Below are positions 12,576-25,500 of a stretch of DNA of 64,000 nt, piece by piece. A program made the translations under genes and the position numbers. The stretch comes from Poa pratensis. Lineage: Eukaryota; Streptophyta; Magnoliopsida; Poales; Poaceae. Position 1 is the stretch's first letter; each line of letters starts with the position of its first letter. The notes under the pieces were generated by a model. That model ran no database searches, was not told the DNA's origin, and worked only from the letters and a program-made list of their open reading frames with translations. The DNA is taken from assembly GCA_947311845.1 (NCBI GenBank), contig CAMZMU010000055.1, forward strand, positions 18,352,877 to 18,416,876, read 5' to 3'.

Positions 12576-15295
12576 AACGGAATATCAGATCACTAATTAT
12601 ATTTCCGAAATTATTTCCTTTTTTCGAGAGGCAGGCCAAATTATTTTGGCACCAACGGAATATCAGGTCTGTGAACAAAAAGGTGTGCTATTTTCAACGA
12701 AGTTAATTAGCAATATCCGGAAACTATGTGGGAGGACCCCAAATATTGTGAAAATAGACAATGATTATTTTTACCAGTGTGCAAAATATTATGTATTTTG
12801 GCCTGTGTAAAAATGGCAAGTTTTTGAATTCAAGATTTGAGCCGTGCAAAAATTCAAAAAAATTCAGATAATCTAACATTTGTTATTTTTGTGTAGATCG
12901 TAATCAAACTATTCCGGGTTGAAAATTTGCAAAACTGTAGAATACGTCGTTGTCAACATATAAAATTTGTTCTGGATATTCCTGGAACTTTCAAATGTCG
13001 ATTTGTTTTTGAAAAAAGGGATCCATAGTGCGCGTGCTCCAAAAGGACTTTCCCCTAAACGGACATGCGCTTAAAAGGTAAAATAAATGCCAAATTTAAC
13101 TAAATTATACAAATTTAGTTTGGTACTAAATTTGAAGTGAGTTATATCTAAACACTAAATCTTCATCAGAGTCAAGGACAATCACGCCGACGGTCTCCAT
13201 ATGGATGTGTGTATGGTGTCTGTGGTCCGTGCTTAATCATCCTCGTGCTCTTGTTTGATGGGTCGGGGATGCGTCCTCCTCGTTGCATTTCGTCAGATTG
13301 TTATGGAGCAAATCAAATAGTATGGTGCAAAATAGCACATTTCCATTTTTTACACAAAGTGGATCATATTGGATGGACAATCATCATGTATGAAGAATTT
13401 TCTCGCTTCCTAGCTACATTCTCCATTCTAAATGAGTTTTGATGGATTTACCTAAAGTAAATCAAATCTAAACAACAAGTGTGTCATAGTTTGGTCTACT
13501 AGATCCTAATTTTAATTTCAGTTCCATATACTTACTACTAGGACCCTAATTTATATCATATACATGAAAGATACCCCGCGCGTTGCAGCGGGAGCCTACA
13601 AAAATATATTCTAAAATAAAGGATATTTGATGCATGAAATGAAAAAAGTATCGGGAATATGAAGGATTTGACTAATCACAATATTCAAAAATCTAAATTT
13701 AATTAATATGAAATGTTTGTATATTTAACCGCTAAAAAATTATGATGTGCAAAATTGTATGGCTAAAAGAATTTATAATGTGAATAGCTTGCATCTATGG
13801 ATGAATATCATTAATAAATATGGAATAACATGGATAAATGAATGTCCAAAATAGTGGATGATATGGTGATGACATGGATAAATGAATGATGTGTACACCT
13901 TGCATGTGTAGATATACTAGTTTAATGCATGTTAGTGAGGTTTTATCTTATAAGAATTATTATAGATGTGTATTGCTCGATTATTTGGAGTGAAAATTGG
14001 TCAAAGAAAAACAAACATGGTATATTGGTATTTAAAAGAAGATGCACTTAAAATTCTGTGAAAGTAATGATCCATGAAATATTAATTATTCACGTCATCA
14101 AGATAAACAAACTTGGTATTAGGATCATATCAACATGAAGTCATATGAAAAAATGACAGTGAAATTAATCAAATCACAAAAACTTGACGACATTTGGTGT
14201 TGTTCATATTGGCTCGCATATTTGAACTTCAATACCGGATACATATTGTTGGGACCTCAATTTGTACCATCTATTATGTTTATCCGGCAATTTGATCGAC
14301 GACATTCATTTTCTAAAGAAAAACAATTTGTTTTTTCACATCTTGGACCAATTGAGTCGGACTTTACATCCGTGGGATATTAATAAGTTAGTATTTTCAT
14401 ATATGAATTAATTTGTTCACAAGGAAGCAGTGGAGTAATTGGGATATATAAAAGTTGGACCGTGCTAGGGCACGTGGACCGGGTTAGTTTACATGGATAC
14501 AGGCAGAATATGGTAACTGACCAATACATGCATGCAGCTACATAGATTTCTTTTGTTTTCAACCTTGAAAATGGTTTAGCTATTAGAATGTAAATCAAAA
14601 TTCAGATCTATTTTCACGATTAGTTTTGTCACGATGAGATATTGAAAAGTAGATCTAATCTTGATATGATTTAATAACTTTATTCGACCCTAACTGCCAG
14701 ATAATAGTCAATTGAATTGTCAAGTTGGCTGCAGTTGGTTACCATGTTAAAATCAAATGGTTGTCTGATTTTTGAACTTCGTTGCTCACCGGTGTAATCC
14801 TTTTGTGACAGTAGTACCATATTTTACGTGTTTAGAGTCTCTAACATGTAGATCATGGCTATGAAAAAACATGTAACCTTACATGGTTACTATGTATTAT
14901 TTAGACGATGACTGTTAACTGATAATAGTAATTTATTTTAAATTTTTTGTTGAGGAAAGATTATGTGTATGTATGCGTTGGTCCCAATTCCCTGTGGGCA
15001 CATTTCCATAGTAGAATAACCGATAAAAGATTCAAAAAGTGGGCAGAAGTTTGCCCTTCCAAACATTGCCCGGATTTTAATTTCAAAGCATGTTCTTCAG
15101 CGCAGAAATATAAAAGGACACGTCTCTGTGAAACATGGCATGATTATCATAACCTTTCCTTAACTCAGGCCAAAAAGATACTAGTAATAATACCAAGTTT
15201 GGATACAAGCACTTGATCAAAGACCGCATACATATACTGGGAGAAGATCAAGAAACGCATAGCAAAGTATGTTCATCGACCGGCGACTACAATTA
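12576..15295. other. AT-rich intergenic region
   Basis: About 2.7 kb with no supportable gene. A 15-base direct repeat (CAACGGAATATCAG plus neighbours) occurs near 12577 and 12655. Between about 12760 and 13030 the composition resembles short DNA elements common in Triticeae, and near 13575 there is a CCCCGCGCGTTGCAGCGGG palindrome-like patch. No clear terminal inverted repeats or target duplications could be paired by eye. Confidence 0.4.
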
Positions 15296-16448
15296 ATGGA
15301 GGAACACGCGGTCGCCCCGTCCGTCAAGATCCCGACCAAGGATGTCGAGGCCCCGGGGCAGAGCAAGAAAGCCGTGTCAATATACTGTTCTTCTTCCAAT
15401 CGGTCGTTATGGCGGCGATCTTCCCGATAGTTCTGCGGCGCTCCGGCCGCCACACGCTGATCGCAGTGTGGAGGCTCTCGCTGCTGCTCTGCTCCTACTC
15501 CTACTCTGCTGTCTACGCCCTCTCTCCGGCCACCCGCAAGGACAAGGCGCGCCTCTTGGCCTTGGTGGTGGATGCTGTCCTGAGCCGCGCGGGTGGGACG
15601 ATCATCATGTACCTCGCTTCCGTTTGGATCGCCGGCGTGTTGGCCATCTTCCTGCCGAAAACTCATGGGAGAAGCTCGCGGGTGAGCTGGGTTTGGCCAT
15701 CTTCCTGGCGCTTGTGTTGTCGGCGTGTGGATTGTGCCCCATGGGCATCATCATGGCTGCCCCTAGAGGCGCTCTGGGTCTGTCTCCTTCTCAAGAGGAC
15801 CTTGTGGCCTACGGGACATTGCTGCTCTGCTTGTTTCTCCCTATCATCATCTGCACGCTCAAACACTTGCCAAGGGCTGTTGTCCTCCTTGGGCTTGGGG
15901 TGGAATGTGATACTGGAAAGGTCTGGTTCTGCTGCTACACTTCATAATTAATTCTCTTCGCCTTCAACTTCATCCTGGGGAGCGAGATCGCAGCAGTGGT
16001 CGTACTCGGCTTGGCGGTGTTCATCGGCTACTGCAACATCACCGATCAAGGATTCTTAATGAGGTAAACTTAACTAATTGGCATTATATAATTTGATACA
16101 GATGATTTAACTACGTACACTTGAGATGTTTTTCTTTTCATGAAATACATTCACAACATACAATTATTCTGAAGACCAACAGTATCATCAATACCTAAGA
16201 ATTCTAAGTATACTTACATAGTAGATATATATTTGACCACTATAACTGCTCGATACGTCTTAATTATATCATTGTGATGTTCTTCCTTTCTACAGGAGCA
16301 GTTGCCAGCCAATGAGTTGCCGGAGGTGCAAGATGTTGGAGGAACAAAGAGCAAACATAGATCATCTCTGACAGCACCACCACTGCCGAACGAAACGGAC
16401 AACCAATTTCTAGGAAGTATAATATCTTATGTTTATAGAAATAATTAG
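15296..16448 (+). pseudogene. Decayed gene for a multi-span membrane protein
   Basis: The ATG at 15296 opens a hydrophilic N-terminus (VKIPTKDVEAPGQSKKAV). Several hydrophobic blocks follow in shifting frames: IFPIVLRRSGRHTLIAVWRL, GTIIMYLASVWIAGVLAIFL, LGLAIFLALVLSACGLC, LLLCLFLPIIICTL, and EIAAVVVLGLAVFIGY. At least three frame changes (near 15385, 15655 and 15950) join them. A GTAAAC donor at 16064 and TCTACAG acceptor before 16296 suggest a second exon encoding an acidic tail to TAG at 16448, though its phase is uncertain. The pattern resembles large grass families of uncharacterised multi-TM proteins. I assign no function. Confidence 0.55.
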
Positions 16449-17261
16449 AAAATCTGTAAGTAAGAGATCTTTTTTCGCCTATTAATCAGCTTAGTGTTCC
16501 AGATAATATGTGGCTCGAAGTAAAAAATATAAATGGACATTGATGTCGATTTCTGCTAGACATTTTTTTTTCGAGAATATTTCTACTAGACATCTTGGAT
16601 GGAGTTGTCAAAAATCTATATTTTTGATTTGATGTGGTTCTCAAAGCAGGCCTTGTACTTGGCCTATTTTCTAGCCAACTGAGTTTGTCTGAACCAAGCT
16701 TCAAGGCTAGAAATTTTACATACAGGTGGACTTATTGATCTCAATCACGCTTATTTGGCCGTTCTGGATTCCTTGCAGGTGCCTATTACAGGTGTTCTGC
16801 ATGCCGGTAATCACGCATGTAATCAGATTTTCTTTTTTTGACATTTAATACCATATATTATAGTAGCGAATAGTACATGGTAGAGATACATGAGCTGACT
16901 ATAACGGTTACAAATAAAGTCTAAAAGAAAAGAGCAAATCTTCAAACTCTTTCTTCTTCCATGTAATCAGATTTCTTATGAAAATATTCTGGAACTCGAT
17001 GAATATCATTATCTCAACAAAGCCCCTCGAGATGGACTTACTGACCTCAATCAAGGCTCTAATCAGCTTAACGATGTAGAATTTATGGGACTTGGTTCAA
17101 AGTTTGGGGGGGGGGGGGGGGGGGGGGCTAGGGCCCCGCCCCCTACACCTCGGCTTGCACTATCCGCCCTTTGTTTAACTATTTTTCTAAAGAGATATCC
17201 AGTCTTATAAGGGCATCCTAACCAACTGGTGCATGCGCCCTCAATGGCTACCAAGACACCC
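16449..17261. other. Non-coding spacer with a 22-base G run
   Basis: No gene is supported. The striking element is an uninterrupted run of 22 G at 17106-17127, followed by a GC-rich stretch (GCTAGGGCCCCGCCCCC). Such a tract is prone to length error in sequencing and can form G-quadruplex structure. The rest is AT-rich and unremarkable. Confidence 0.5.
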
Positions 17262-17420
17262 TTCTACGTCAAGATGGCAGTAGCAGGTGTAGGAATTGAG
17301 TGGCTGCACTAGGACTGTAGGACAGATGTCAACGACATGTACATGTACTTTGGTGAGTACCGCAACTGCGGCACCGGCGCCGACGTTAGTGGGCGGGTGA
17401 ACTGTGGGCCCCCAGACTAA
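17262..17420 (+). pseudogene. Pectinesterase C-terminal gene scrap
   Basis: A short frame ending in TAA at 17418-17420 encodes MYMYFGEYRNCGTGADVSGR. It closely matches the conserved C-terminal block of plant pectin methylesterases (Y-x-G-E-Y-x-N-x-G-x-G-A-x-x-x-x-R-V). A degenerate upstream portion reads GIEWLHY before a stop. No catalytic motif is present and no start or splice structure is visible. It is a relic, probably left by gene-fragment capture or decay. The identification rests on one short motif block. Confidence 0.5.
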
Positions 17421-17657
17421 CTGTCCAGTAACACCAGTATGCATTCATTTACGATCCCATGATCAGTGTGTTGTGAACAACGTACTTGAGTTGGCATTGT
17501 AGATTACAACATCCATTACACGAATTCAAATAAGTCTTAATTACATAGACGGTCACATGACCAAGTCTCACATAGCTGCCACACAGGGCAGGATTTTAAT
17601 TAACACAACGGAAGTCTTAACGGATCACGATAAAGCCCATGTCAACGCCTTGGGAAC

Positions 17658-18250
17658 TGATACGTCTCAAACGTATCTATAATTTTTTTTTATTCCATAC
17701 TGTTATTATAACAATTGCTACATGTTTTATTTACACTTCATAGCATTTTTATGTATTTTTTGGGACTAACCTATTAACAAGATGTCACAGTGCCAGTTCC
17801 TGTTTTCTGTTGTTTTCCTTTTCAGAAAATCTAGTCGGGAAATATACTCGGAATTGGACAAAAATCGATATGTGCAAGTTTTACACCGACACGACCTCAG
17901 AGTCCAAAGGGGGCACGGAGAAGACCCAGGGAGGCTCCACGCCACCCTAGGGCGCGGCCTTCCTTCCAGGCACGCCGAGGGGTGTCATGGGCCCCTCGGG
18001 TGCCTCTCGGCGCCACCCTTTGGCCTATTCATTCCTTTCATCCTGAAAACCCTAAACACCCGATCAATTATCCACGAAAAGTTTTGTCACTGCCGGATAG
18101 GAGATCATCACCGGAGGGTTCTACATCGCCATGCCTGCCTCCGGAGTAACGTGTGAGTAGTTCATCCTTGGACTACGGGTCCATAGCAGTAGATAGATGG
18201 TTGTCTCTCTACTTTGTTCTACCATGTTTAGATCTTGTGAGTTGCCTACC
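17658..18250 (+). repeat. Truncated LTR related to the element at 40-47 kb
   Basis: The sequence beginning TGATACGTCTCAAACGTATC matches the reverse complement of the LTRs at 40168-41762 and 45423-47017 for about 590 bases. The match covers the AACCTATTAACAAGATG segment, the GGTTCTACATCGCCATGCC segment and the ATCTAGATGGTTGTCTCTC-like end. It is clearly more diverged and breaks off near 18250. No partner LTR or internal region is attached, so this is a truncated relic of the same family in the opposite orientation. Confidence 0.75.
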
Positions 18251-18299
18251 ATGTTTAGATGGTTGTCGTCAATTTAACCGGCTAATAAGCCTGATTACA

Positions 18300-18930
18300 G
18301 CACGACCTGGCATGTGAATGCGCTTGTCGAGTGAAGGTATGCCGGCTCTCAGGTACTTGTCAGTATGTCGTCTTATGTTGCCAACTAGGATATAGCGGCG
18401 TGGCCAGGCCATGACGAGTCCTCCTCGGCATTGCCGGCTCAAGCTGTTGGCAAGGTCATGGCAGGGCATATGCCGGCTTTTGAGACATGAAACGCTGGCT
18501 CATGCGGCAATGCAGGCTCCTTGGATAATGCCGGCTTCCAATGGCCAACTCTGGGTAAACGCCAGCTTCTGGAGGGCATGTTCCTCGGAGAATGCAGGCC
18601 GACTTCTGTGATAATGCCGACTCATGGAATGCCGGCTCCTACATGATGGTGGCTCTGGCCAGCAACTGGAGCATGCCGGCTCTTCCATAATGGTGGCTCT
18701 GGCCGGCAACTGGGAAAATGCCGGCCTCGGATGATGGCGACGCCTTGGCCGGCTCCTGGGAGAATGGCGGTGCCTTAGCCGGCTCCCGTATGACCAAATG
18801 CCGGTCCTGGGACATGGTGGTCTGCAGCTTATGGATTTGCCAATTGAGACATGGCTTGTCTCTTTCCTCCATCTCCATGTCTTGGCGTGTTCCTCTGGGG
18901 TCGGGCCGGCTAGGTGCCAAATTTGGGTGC
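18300..18930. repeat. Degenerate array of GCCGGC-centred motifs
   Basis: At least ten copies of ATGCCGGCTC-like motifs, in both exact and one-base-altered forms, are scattered at roughly 20-45 base spacing (for example near 18338, 18434, 18468, 18530, 18628, 18675, 18720 and 18757). The surrounding sequence repeats CTGG, AATG and GGTGGC words. No coding potential is recognised. Subterminal regions of CACTA transposons carry short clustered motifs like this, but no CACTA terminus was found. Confidence 0.5.
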
Positions 18931-19841
18931 GAACAGCTGGGCTTCAGCTTTTAGGGCCCTAGAAGCTGTATAAGCTCAAGCTTAAGCTAGAACAAACGGG
19001 GCCTAGGCTAGCTCATCGTCTCATTGTATTCCTTGTTTTTCGAAGTCGCTCATCGTCCTGCGGTCAGCATGCTTCAGACGCCTGCTCGTGTGGATTGTTT
19101 AAAAATTTGGGTGGCATCGGGTAACTAGTGAGGCACTGATCCCGTGTGGATTAGGGAATCCAAATTAAGCCACGCATAACCCCAGCTTAATGTTAGGTAA
19201 TCTAACAAGCTGGACAATTTTGCACACATGCACTGTAATTCTAATGTATATATATTAATTAGTGTATATTTTGCTACTAATGATCTCTTGCGAATTTGAT
19301 AATTATTAGTAAAAAAGGTTGAAGCGTGTTTTAAAAATATCAGAATATACAGTTCCCAATCTACAAAATAAGATATATGATTGGAGGCCCGTACGTATAG
19401 GCCAAATGTGATTTTATATATAAATAGAGAGCATACGGAATTTCTTAAGCCGGTTTAGTATTTTATATACATTGGCAATTACGAATTCCTTAGCTATCGG
19501 AGTTCTCTAGGAAAATATTATGGACAAGTTCGTTAGTAATGCAACTTTGATCTATACGACGTGTACTTCAAAATTACGCACAAGTTAGTTAATAACGCAC
19601 ATTTGATCCGTGTGAGATGTACATTAGTGTTTTTTCTTGGGACATACATGAGGGGTACATGTTCATCTTCACACCGGCGACCAGGACATTTACGTCGTTC
19701 TAAATATGTACTAAATGACATGCATGTGAGTGCAAATCAAAGCGTCCCTATTGACGCTACTGATGTGATGATCACACTGAAGACAATAAATTTAGCTGTT
19801 CGATCAGGACTGATCTGATATATCGCCCGTTCGTGGATGGG
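18931..19841. other. AT-rich spacer before the truncated Gypsy element
   Basis: No gene seen. The sequence near 19531 and 19587 contains two diverged copies of a block of about 36 bases (GTTAGTAATGCAACTTTGAT and its relative). The junction at 19841/19842 is where the 5' LTR of the large Gypsy element has lost its first two thirds, so this sequence is not necessarily the original insertion site. Confidence 0.4.
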
Positions 19842-21011
19842 CGTTTTGTCTCACTCTCGCCGTCTAGGTGCGAGTTCTTTACCTCTTGAACCAAGAATGA
19901 GCGCGCTTCCTTTCGGTGGGGTATATGGAGCCCTCGTCGACCGACTAACTTGGGCGGAACTAGCCAGGGTCCTATAGTTTGAGCTTCCATTTGCGCGTGC
20001 GTTGAGATGGTGGCTAAGACAGAAATGAGGATGGTGGTGTTAGGAAAATGAGTGGCCACGGGGCAGGGTGTTGTGATCCGCTGCTCCGTCCTCACTGATG
20101 ATACTGGGTTAGTCTTTAACAAGGTAAATATTGTAACCGTTCCCACTCAGCCGGCTTTCCCGGAAGAGAGCTACGTGTAGGTAATGAGCCGGGCGGTACC
20201 GAAGGTAAACACAGTGCACCCTGCAGGGTTAAATCTTTTCGAAAAGCCGTGTCCACGGTATGGACGACTTGGGAAGTGAAGGTAAGATCATAGAATAACT
20301 TGAACGGAATGATTAAAAACTGGGTACTAGAGGTACCACTCATAAATGCAAGGTGAGCTTCCTCGAGGGTGATTCGGGGAGGTGCCTTTGATGAACAGGT
20401 ACAGTGGTTGATGATGGTTGATGATGAGAAAAGTGATCAAGAAAAGAGTCACTTCTTACCTCTTTTGAAAATACTCTGAATAGTCGATGCCATTGAGTTA
20501 TGTTTTCATAAATAAAATCAGCTTTATGCAAAAGAGCCATAAAACCTTGAAAGCCTCATCGAGCTAAAGATCTATATTTAATCTTGCGAGTTCGTCGAAC
20601 TCAACGTCGTTTGTTTTGTTTCAGAGGAGGACTTCACCGACCTCGAAGGTGGGTTCTTTGTGGACGTCGATGAGTAGTCTGGGATTCCCAGGTGGCAGCT
20701 TGGGACATCCCGGAACAGCTGGCGCTGGATGTTTATTTGTAGGCCTCTTAGGCCATAATTTGGTTCTTGTTGTGTAGAACAACCTAATTCGCTTCCGCAT
20801 TTTGTACTGTTGGGTCTGTGACCTCTGGTTGTCATTTGCTATCTTTCTCTATTATAAGAGTTGAACTGTAATGATTTGTGTCGTAGAGTCTGTGATGTGT
20901 CAGTTGTTCCACAAGTCTTGATCTCTCTATTATGCTTTGATAGTGTGTCTGGTGGTATCGGATAACCGGGGACACAGTATCACTGTATAGCAGTCGGGTC
21001 GGGGCGCCACA
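19842..21011 (+). repeat. 5' LTR remnant of the chromovirus-like element
   Basis: These 1,170 bases match 47168-48339 in direct orientation, beginning at GTTTTGTCTCACTCTCGCCG and ending at the CA just before the primer binding site. The first two thirds of the LTR are missing, so the left target-site duplication is lost. Several single-base differences and two or three one-base gaps separate the two copies. Confidence 0.85.
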
Positions 21012-21028
21012 AGTTAATATCAGAGCCG
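21012..21028 (+). other. Primer binding site of the chromovirus-like element
   Basis: Directly after the LTR end comes AGTTAATATCAGAGCC, matching the common Gypsy site TTGGTATCAGAGCC (methionine-tRNA complementary) except that GG is replaced by AA. The position fixes element orientation as plus strand. Confidence 0.6.
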
Positions 21029-21586
21029 TACTACCTGTAGGAAACCCTTCTACTGGTCGACGTTGAGTCTAGTGTTTGTGAAAATATTTTTAACCTAAAA
21101 ATGAGTTGTGAAAACCATCTTAGGATTCTTTTTACTCCTTATCTGGTTACACTCTAATCTCGGAGCAATCTTACCCCGATTTGACTTAAAGGTTTTACTC
21201 CTCGTCTGTTACTTCAAAATGATTAGTATACGGGGTTGGCTTCTATCTTTAGGGTTATGTGTCCGGTTGCTCCCGCTGCGTTGTAAAATCAAAATCACTC
21301 AAATGTTTCTACTGAGTCTAATCATTTGCTCCTTTGTCCGGTGTTAACCCAAGGATTTGAACATAAGGTCCCGGATTGTGCCAACTGGAGTGTGTTAAGT
21401 TGTGATTACTTAACTCTCGCTAGTAGCACATGATGCTGATCTTTGACCCAAGTTCTATCTTGTTGATTCCTTGATAATTGTTACACAATGTATTATCGTC
21501 CCTAGTCTGTGTACTTGAGTAGACGCTAATGCTATTGTTCGATCATTCGGGAAAGATACTAACTGTGTCATTGTCAAATCTCTAGA

Positions 21587-22569
21587 ATGGCTCGAGGAGG
21601 CCGCGGAGGCCGTGGAGGCCGCGGTAACCATGACAATGATGAGGATGATCTGCCGCCACCACCCTCGATGGCTCAAGTCTTGATGGCCATTGAGGAGAAC
21701 GTGGGCGCAATGAGCGCTTGCTTGAGCAGTTGGTGCAGCAGAATGCACTGAGGAATGGCTGCAACACCCTCACTGAGTTTCTGCGCTCGCAGCCACCCAC
21801 CTTCGCTGATGCTAAGGAGCCACTGGAAGCTGATGATTGGCTTCATGCCTTGGAGCGCAAGTTCTCCGCGCTGCATGTTCTAGTGGCCGAGCAAGTCAAC
21901 TTTGCCACCTACCTCTTGGTTGGTGCTGCTGGCTGTTGGTGGGAAAGCCATGTGGCTTTGTTCCCGAACAACCATGTCTTCACTTGGGCTGATTTCCGTA
22001 CCGCCTTCCGTGCGGAGTACATTCCCCAGCCGATCATGGATTTGAAGAGGAGGGAGTTCCTGGATTTGCAACAGGGACATATGGACATCCGCACTTATGG
22101 TCGGGAGTTCAACCATCTCTCTCGTTACGCCCCAAGGGACGTGACAAATGATGCTGACAAGCAAGAGCTGTTCCGCAAGGGTCTTACGCCGCAGCTCCGT
22201 TATGAGTTGTTTCCCTTCAGGTTCCAGACCTACCAGGAGCTGTTCAACCAGGCTCTTACTCTTGAGCAGGGAAGAAAGGAACTTGAGGCTTCCAAGAGGC
22301 CCGCACACGGGGACCACCAGAGTTCCTCGGGTTCTGAAAGCAAGAAGCGCAGGGTGTTTGTTCCCTACAGCGCTGTGCCGCGTGCTCCATTCATGCCTAG
22401 GGCAGCAGGATACAGGCCACCACCTCCGCGCCCCACTACTTCGACACTTGGGGTAGGCGGGAGTGGGTACCATCCTATGCTACCTGCTCCACCTGGACTC
22501 ACCTGCTACACCTGTGGCCAGGCTGGCCACTACTCCAGGGAGTGCCCCCAGAAGGCACCTCCGCGTTAA
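21587..22569 (+). pseudogene. Gag of the chromovirus-like Gypsy element
   Basis: Starts at ATG 21587 with a Gly/Arg-rich N-terminus (ARGGRGGRGGRGNHDND). One base appears to be missing at about 21700, after which the frame opening LEQLVQQNALRNGC continues to 22569. The capsid region contains ADDWLHALERKFSALHV and TWADFRTAFRAEYIP, typical of retrotransposon gag. A CCHC zinc knuckle (CYTCGQAGHYSREC) sits near the end. The TAA at 22567 is again in the wrong frame: the Ala/Pro-rich linker continues in another frame into the protease, so gag-pol was probably one frame originally. It packages element RNA in cytoplasmic particles. Confidence 0.85.
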
Positions 22570-22599
22570 CTCCTGCACGAGCCCCTGCCACACCAGCTG

Positions 22600-25500
22600 G
22601 CAAGGCTGGACCTATTGTGCGTGGTCGCCTGAACCACATCTCTGCTGAAGAAGCTGAAGAGGACCCCGGCGTTCTCATGGGTGAGCTACAAATCAACAAC
22701 AATCTTGCTATAGTTTTGTTTGATTCTGGGTCATCGCATTCATTCATATCCATAGCTTTTGCAAAAGACCACAAAATACCGTTTGAGAAAATGAGGCGTC
22801 CCTTGGTGATCGCCACTCCTGGCTCCAAATGGCAAACGATGGGGTTACTCATGAAGTCCAGATTACTATCGGTTACTACTCTTTCCCTTTCGCTTTGGTA
22901 GCTCTGAGGTCAAGTGGCATTGATGTCATATTGGGCATGAACTGGAGCCAAATATCGGGCTAATCTCGACTGTGATGCCAAGACCGTCACCGTGACCAAT
23001 TCTTCCGGTGAAAGTGTGAAGTATTGGTTTGCACTATCAAGGCCTCCATCTTCAGTCATACCCAACTCACCTGAGATCCTTCTTTGCTTTATGGAAGGCG
23101 AATCCCCTTCCTGAAATCCAGGACATACATGTGGTGTGTGACTTCCCGGATGTGTTCCCGGAAGAATTGCCTGGCATGCCTCCTCATCGAAGTGTGGAGT
23201 TTGTCATAGATCTACTTCCCGGTACTGCTCCGATTTCCAAGAAGCCCTACCGTATGCCGGTGGAAGAGTTGGCTCTGTTGAAAGAGCAAATTGATCAGCT
23301 GTTAGCGAAGGATTTCATCCAGCCTAGCAGTTCACCTTGGGGTTGTCCGGTACTCTTTGTAAAGAAGAGAGATTCTACCGTGCCTCGTCTAGTCTCTGAC
23401 TATCGACCGTTGAATGCGGTGACAATCAAGAACAAGTATCATATTCCCGGATCAATGATCTGTTGGATCAGTTAGCTGGTGCAACGGTATTCTCCAAGAT
23501 GGATCTGAGGTCAGGATACCATCAGATCAAGATCAGAAAGGACGATATCCAAAGACGGCATTTGTTACTCGTTATGGCTCATATGAGTATACCGTCATGT
23601 CCTTCGGCCTCACCAATGCCCCAGCTACTTTCATGAGGCTTATGAACTCCATCTTCATGGATTATCTCGACAAGTTTGTCGTCATTTACATTGATGACAT
23701 CCTCGTTTATTCCAAAACCGATGAAGAGCATGCCGAACGTCTTCGGTTGGTTCTGACACGACTTCGAGAACACCGACTCTATGCCAAGTTCTCCAAGTGT
23801 GAGTTCTAGTTGGATAATCTCGTCTTCCTTGGTCATGTGATATCCGCTAATGGTGTGGCTGTTATTCCTGACAAGATTCAGTCCATTTTGGATTGGAAAA
23901 CTCCAATGTCAGTCAAGGACATTCGAAGCTTTCTCGGATTGGCAGGTTACTACCGCCGATTCATTGAGGGTTTCTCCAAGAAAGCCAAGGCCTGACTGAC
24001 CTTCTCAAAAAGGATAAAAAGTTCGTATGGACGGCCGAAGCTGAAGAGAGTTTCAAAACACTGAAAGCCAAGCTCACGTCCGCTCCTGTGCTTGTCTTGC
24101 CAGACACAAGCAAGGATTTCGTCGTCTTCTGTGACGCCTCTCTTCAAGGCTTGGGCTGTGTGCTAATGCAAGATGACCATGTGGTGGCATATGCTTCTCG
24201 CCAACTCAAGCCGCATGAGCACAACTACCCAACTCATGATTTGGAACTTGCCGCTGTGGTTTATGCTTTGAAGCAATGGAGACCATACTTGTTTGGTAAC
24301 CGTTGCGAGATCTTCTTGGATCACAAGAGTCTGAAGTACCTCTTCACCCAGCCGATTTAAATCTCAGGCAAAGGCGTTGGTTGGAGTTAATCAAGGACTA
24401 TGATGTGAGTCTGAACTATCAACCCGGCAAAGCAAACGTCGTGGCTGACGCGCTAAGCGGAAGTCCTATTGCAACAATCTGATGATTGAGAAGGCCCAAC
24501 CAGCCCTTCATGAAGAGTTCTCTCGTTTGAACTTGGAAATTGTTCCTTTGGCTACCTCGCAAATCTGGAGATCAAAGCTACTCTAGTAGACCAGATTAAG
24601 GATGCTCAAAAGTTGGATGAGGGTATCATGAATATCAAGAAGAACATTGCTAGCGGGAAGGCCAAATGTTTCTCGGAAGATGAATCCGGGGTTGTTTATT
24701 TTGGTGACCGCTTGGTAGTGCCAAAGAACGGAATTTGAGGGAGCTCATCCTACAAGAAGCTCATGAATCACCTCTCTCTATTCATCCCGGTAGTACCAAA
24801 ATGTACCAAGACCTTCGACCACAATTCTGGTGGACTCGGATGAAACGATAAATTGCCAAGTATGTTGCTGAATGCGACACATGTCGACGGGTAAAGGCTG
24901 AACATCAAAGGCCTGCCGGCACTCTTCACCCTATTGCTATTCCCGAGTGGAAATGGGATGAAATTGGTATGGACTTCATTACCAGTCTGCCGAAGTCTCC
25001 AAAGGGGAATGATGCCATTTGGGTCATCATTGATCGACTATCAAAAGTGGCTCACTTCCTCCCCGTTCGTGTGGACATTACAGCTGCCAAGTTGGCAGAC
25101 CTGTATACCTCTCGTATCGTCGTCCTTCACGGCATTCCCAAGAAGATAATTTCGGATCGTGGAAGCCTATTCACCTCCAAGTTCTGGACTAGTTTCCAAA
25201 TGCTATGGGAACTCGTCTCAACTTTAGCACCGCTTTCCATCCCCAAACTGATGGTCAGACCGAAAGAGTGAACCAAGTTTTGGAAGACATGCTTCGGGCA
25301 TGTGTCATCTCTTTTGGCAAGGGTTGGGAAAGTATCTCCCTTTCGCGGAGTTCTCCTACAACAACAGCTATCAAGCTAGTCTGGGCATGGCTCCTTTGAG
25401 GCTCTTTATGGAAGAAATGCCGCACTCCTCTAAATTGGTCCGAGACCGGAGAGAGAGCTCTCTTTGGTCCGGATGTGATCAATGAAGCTGAGGAGAAGGA

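Noticed and set aside
17106..17127. G run considered as a telomere-like or regulatory element
   Set aside because: It is a pure homopolymer, not TTTAGGG repeats, and has no partner tract; its length is also unreliable in sequencing.
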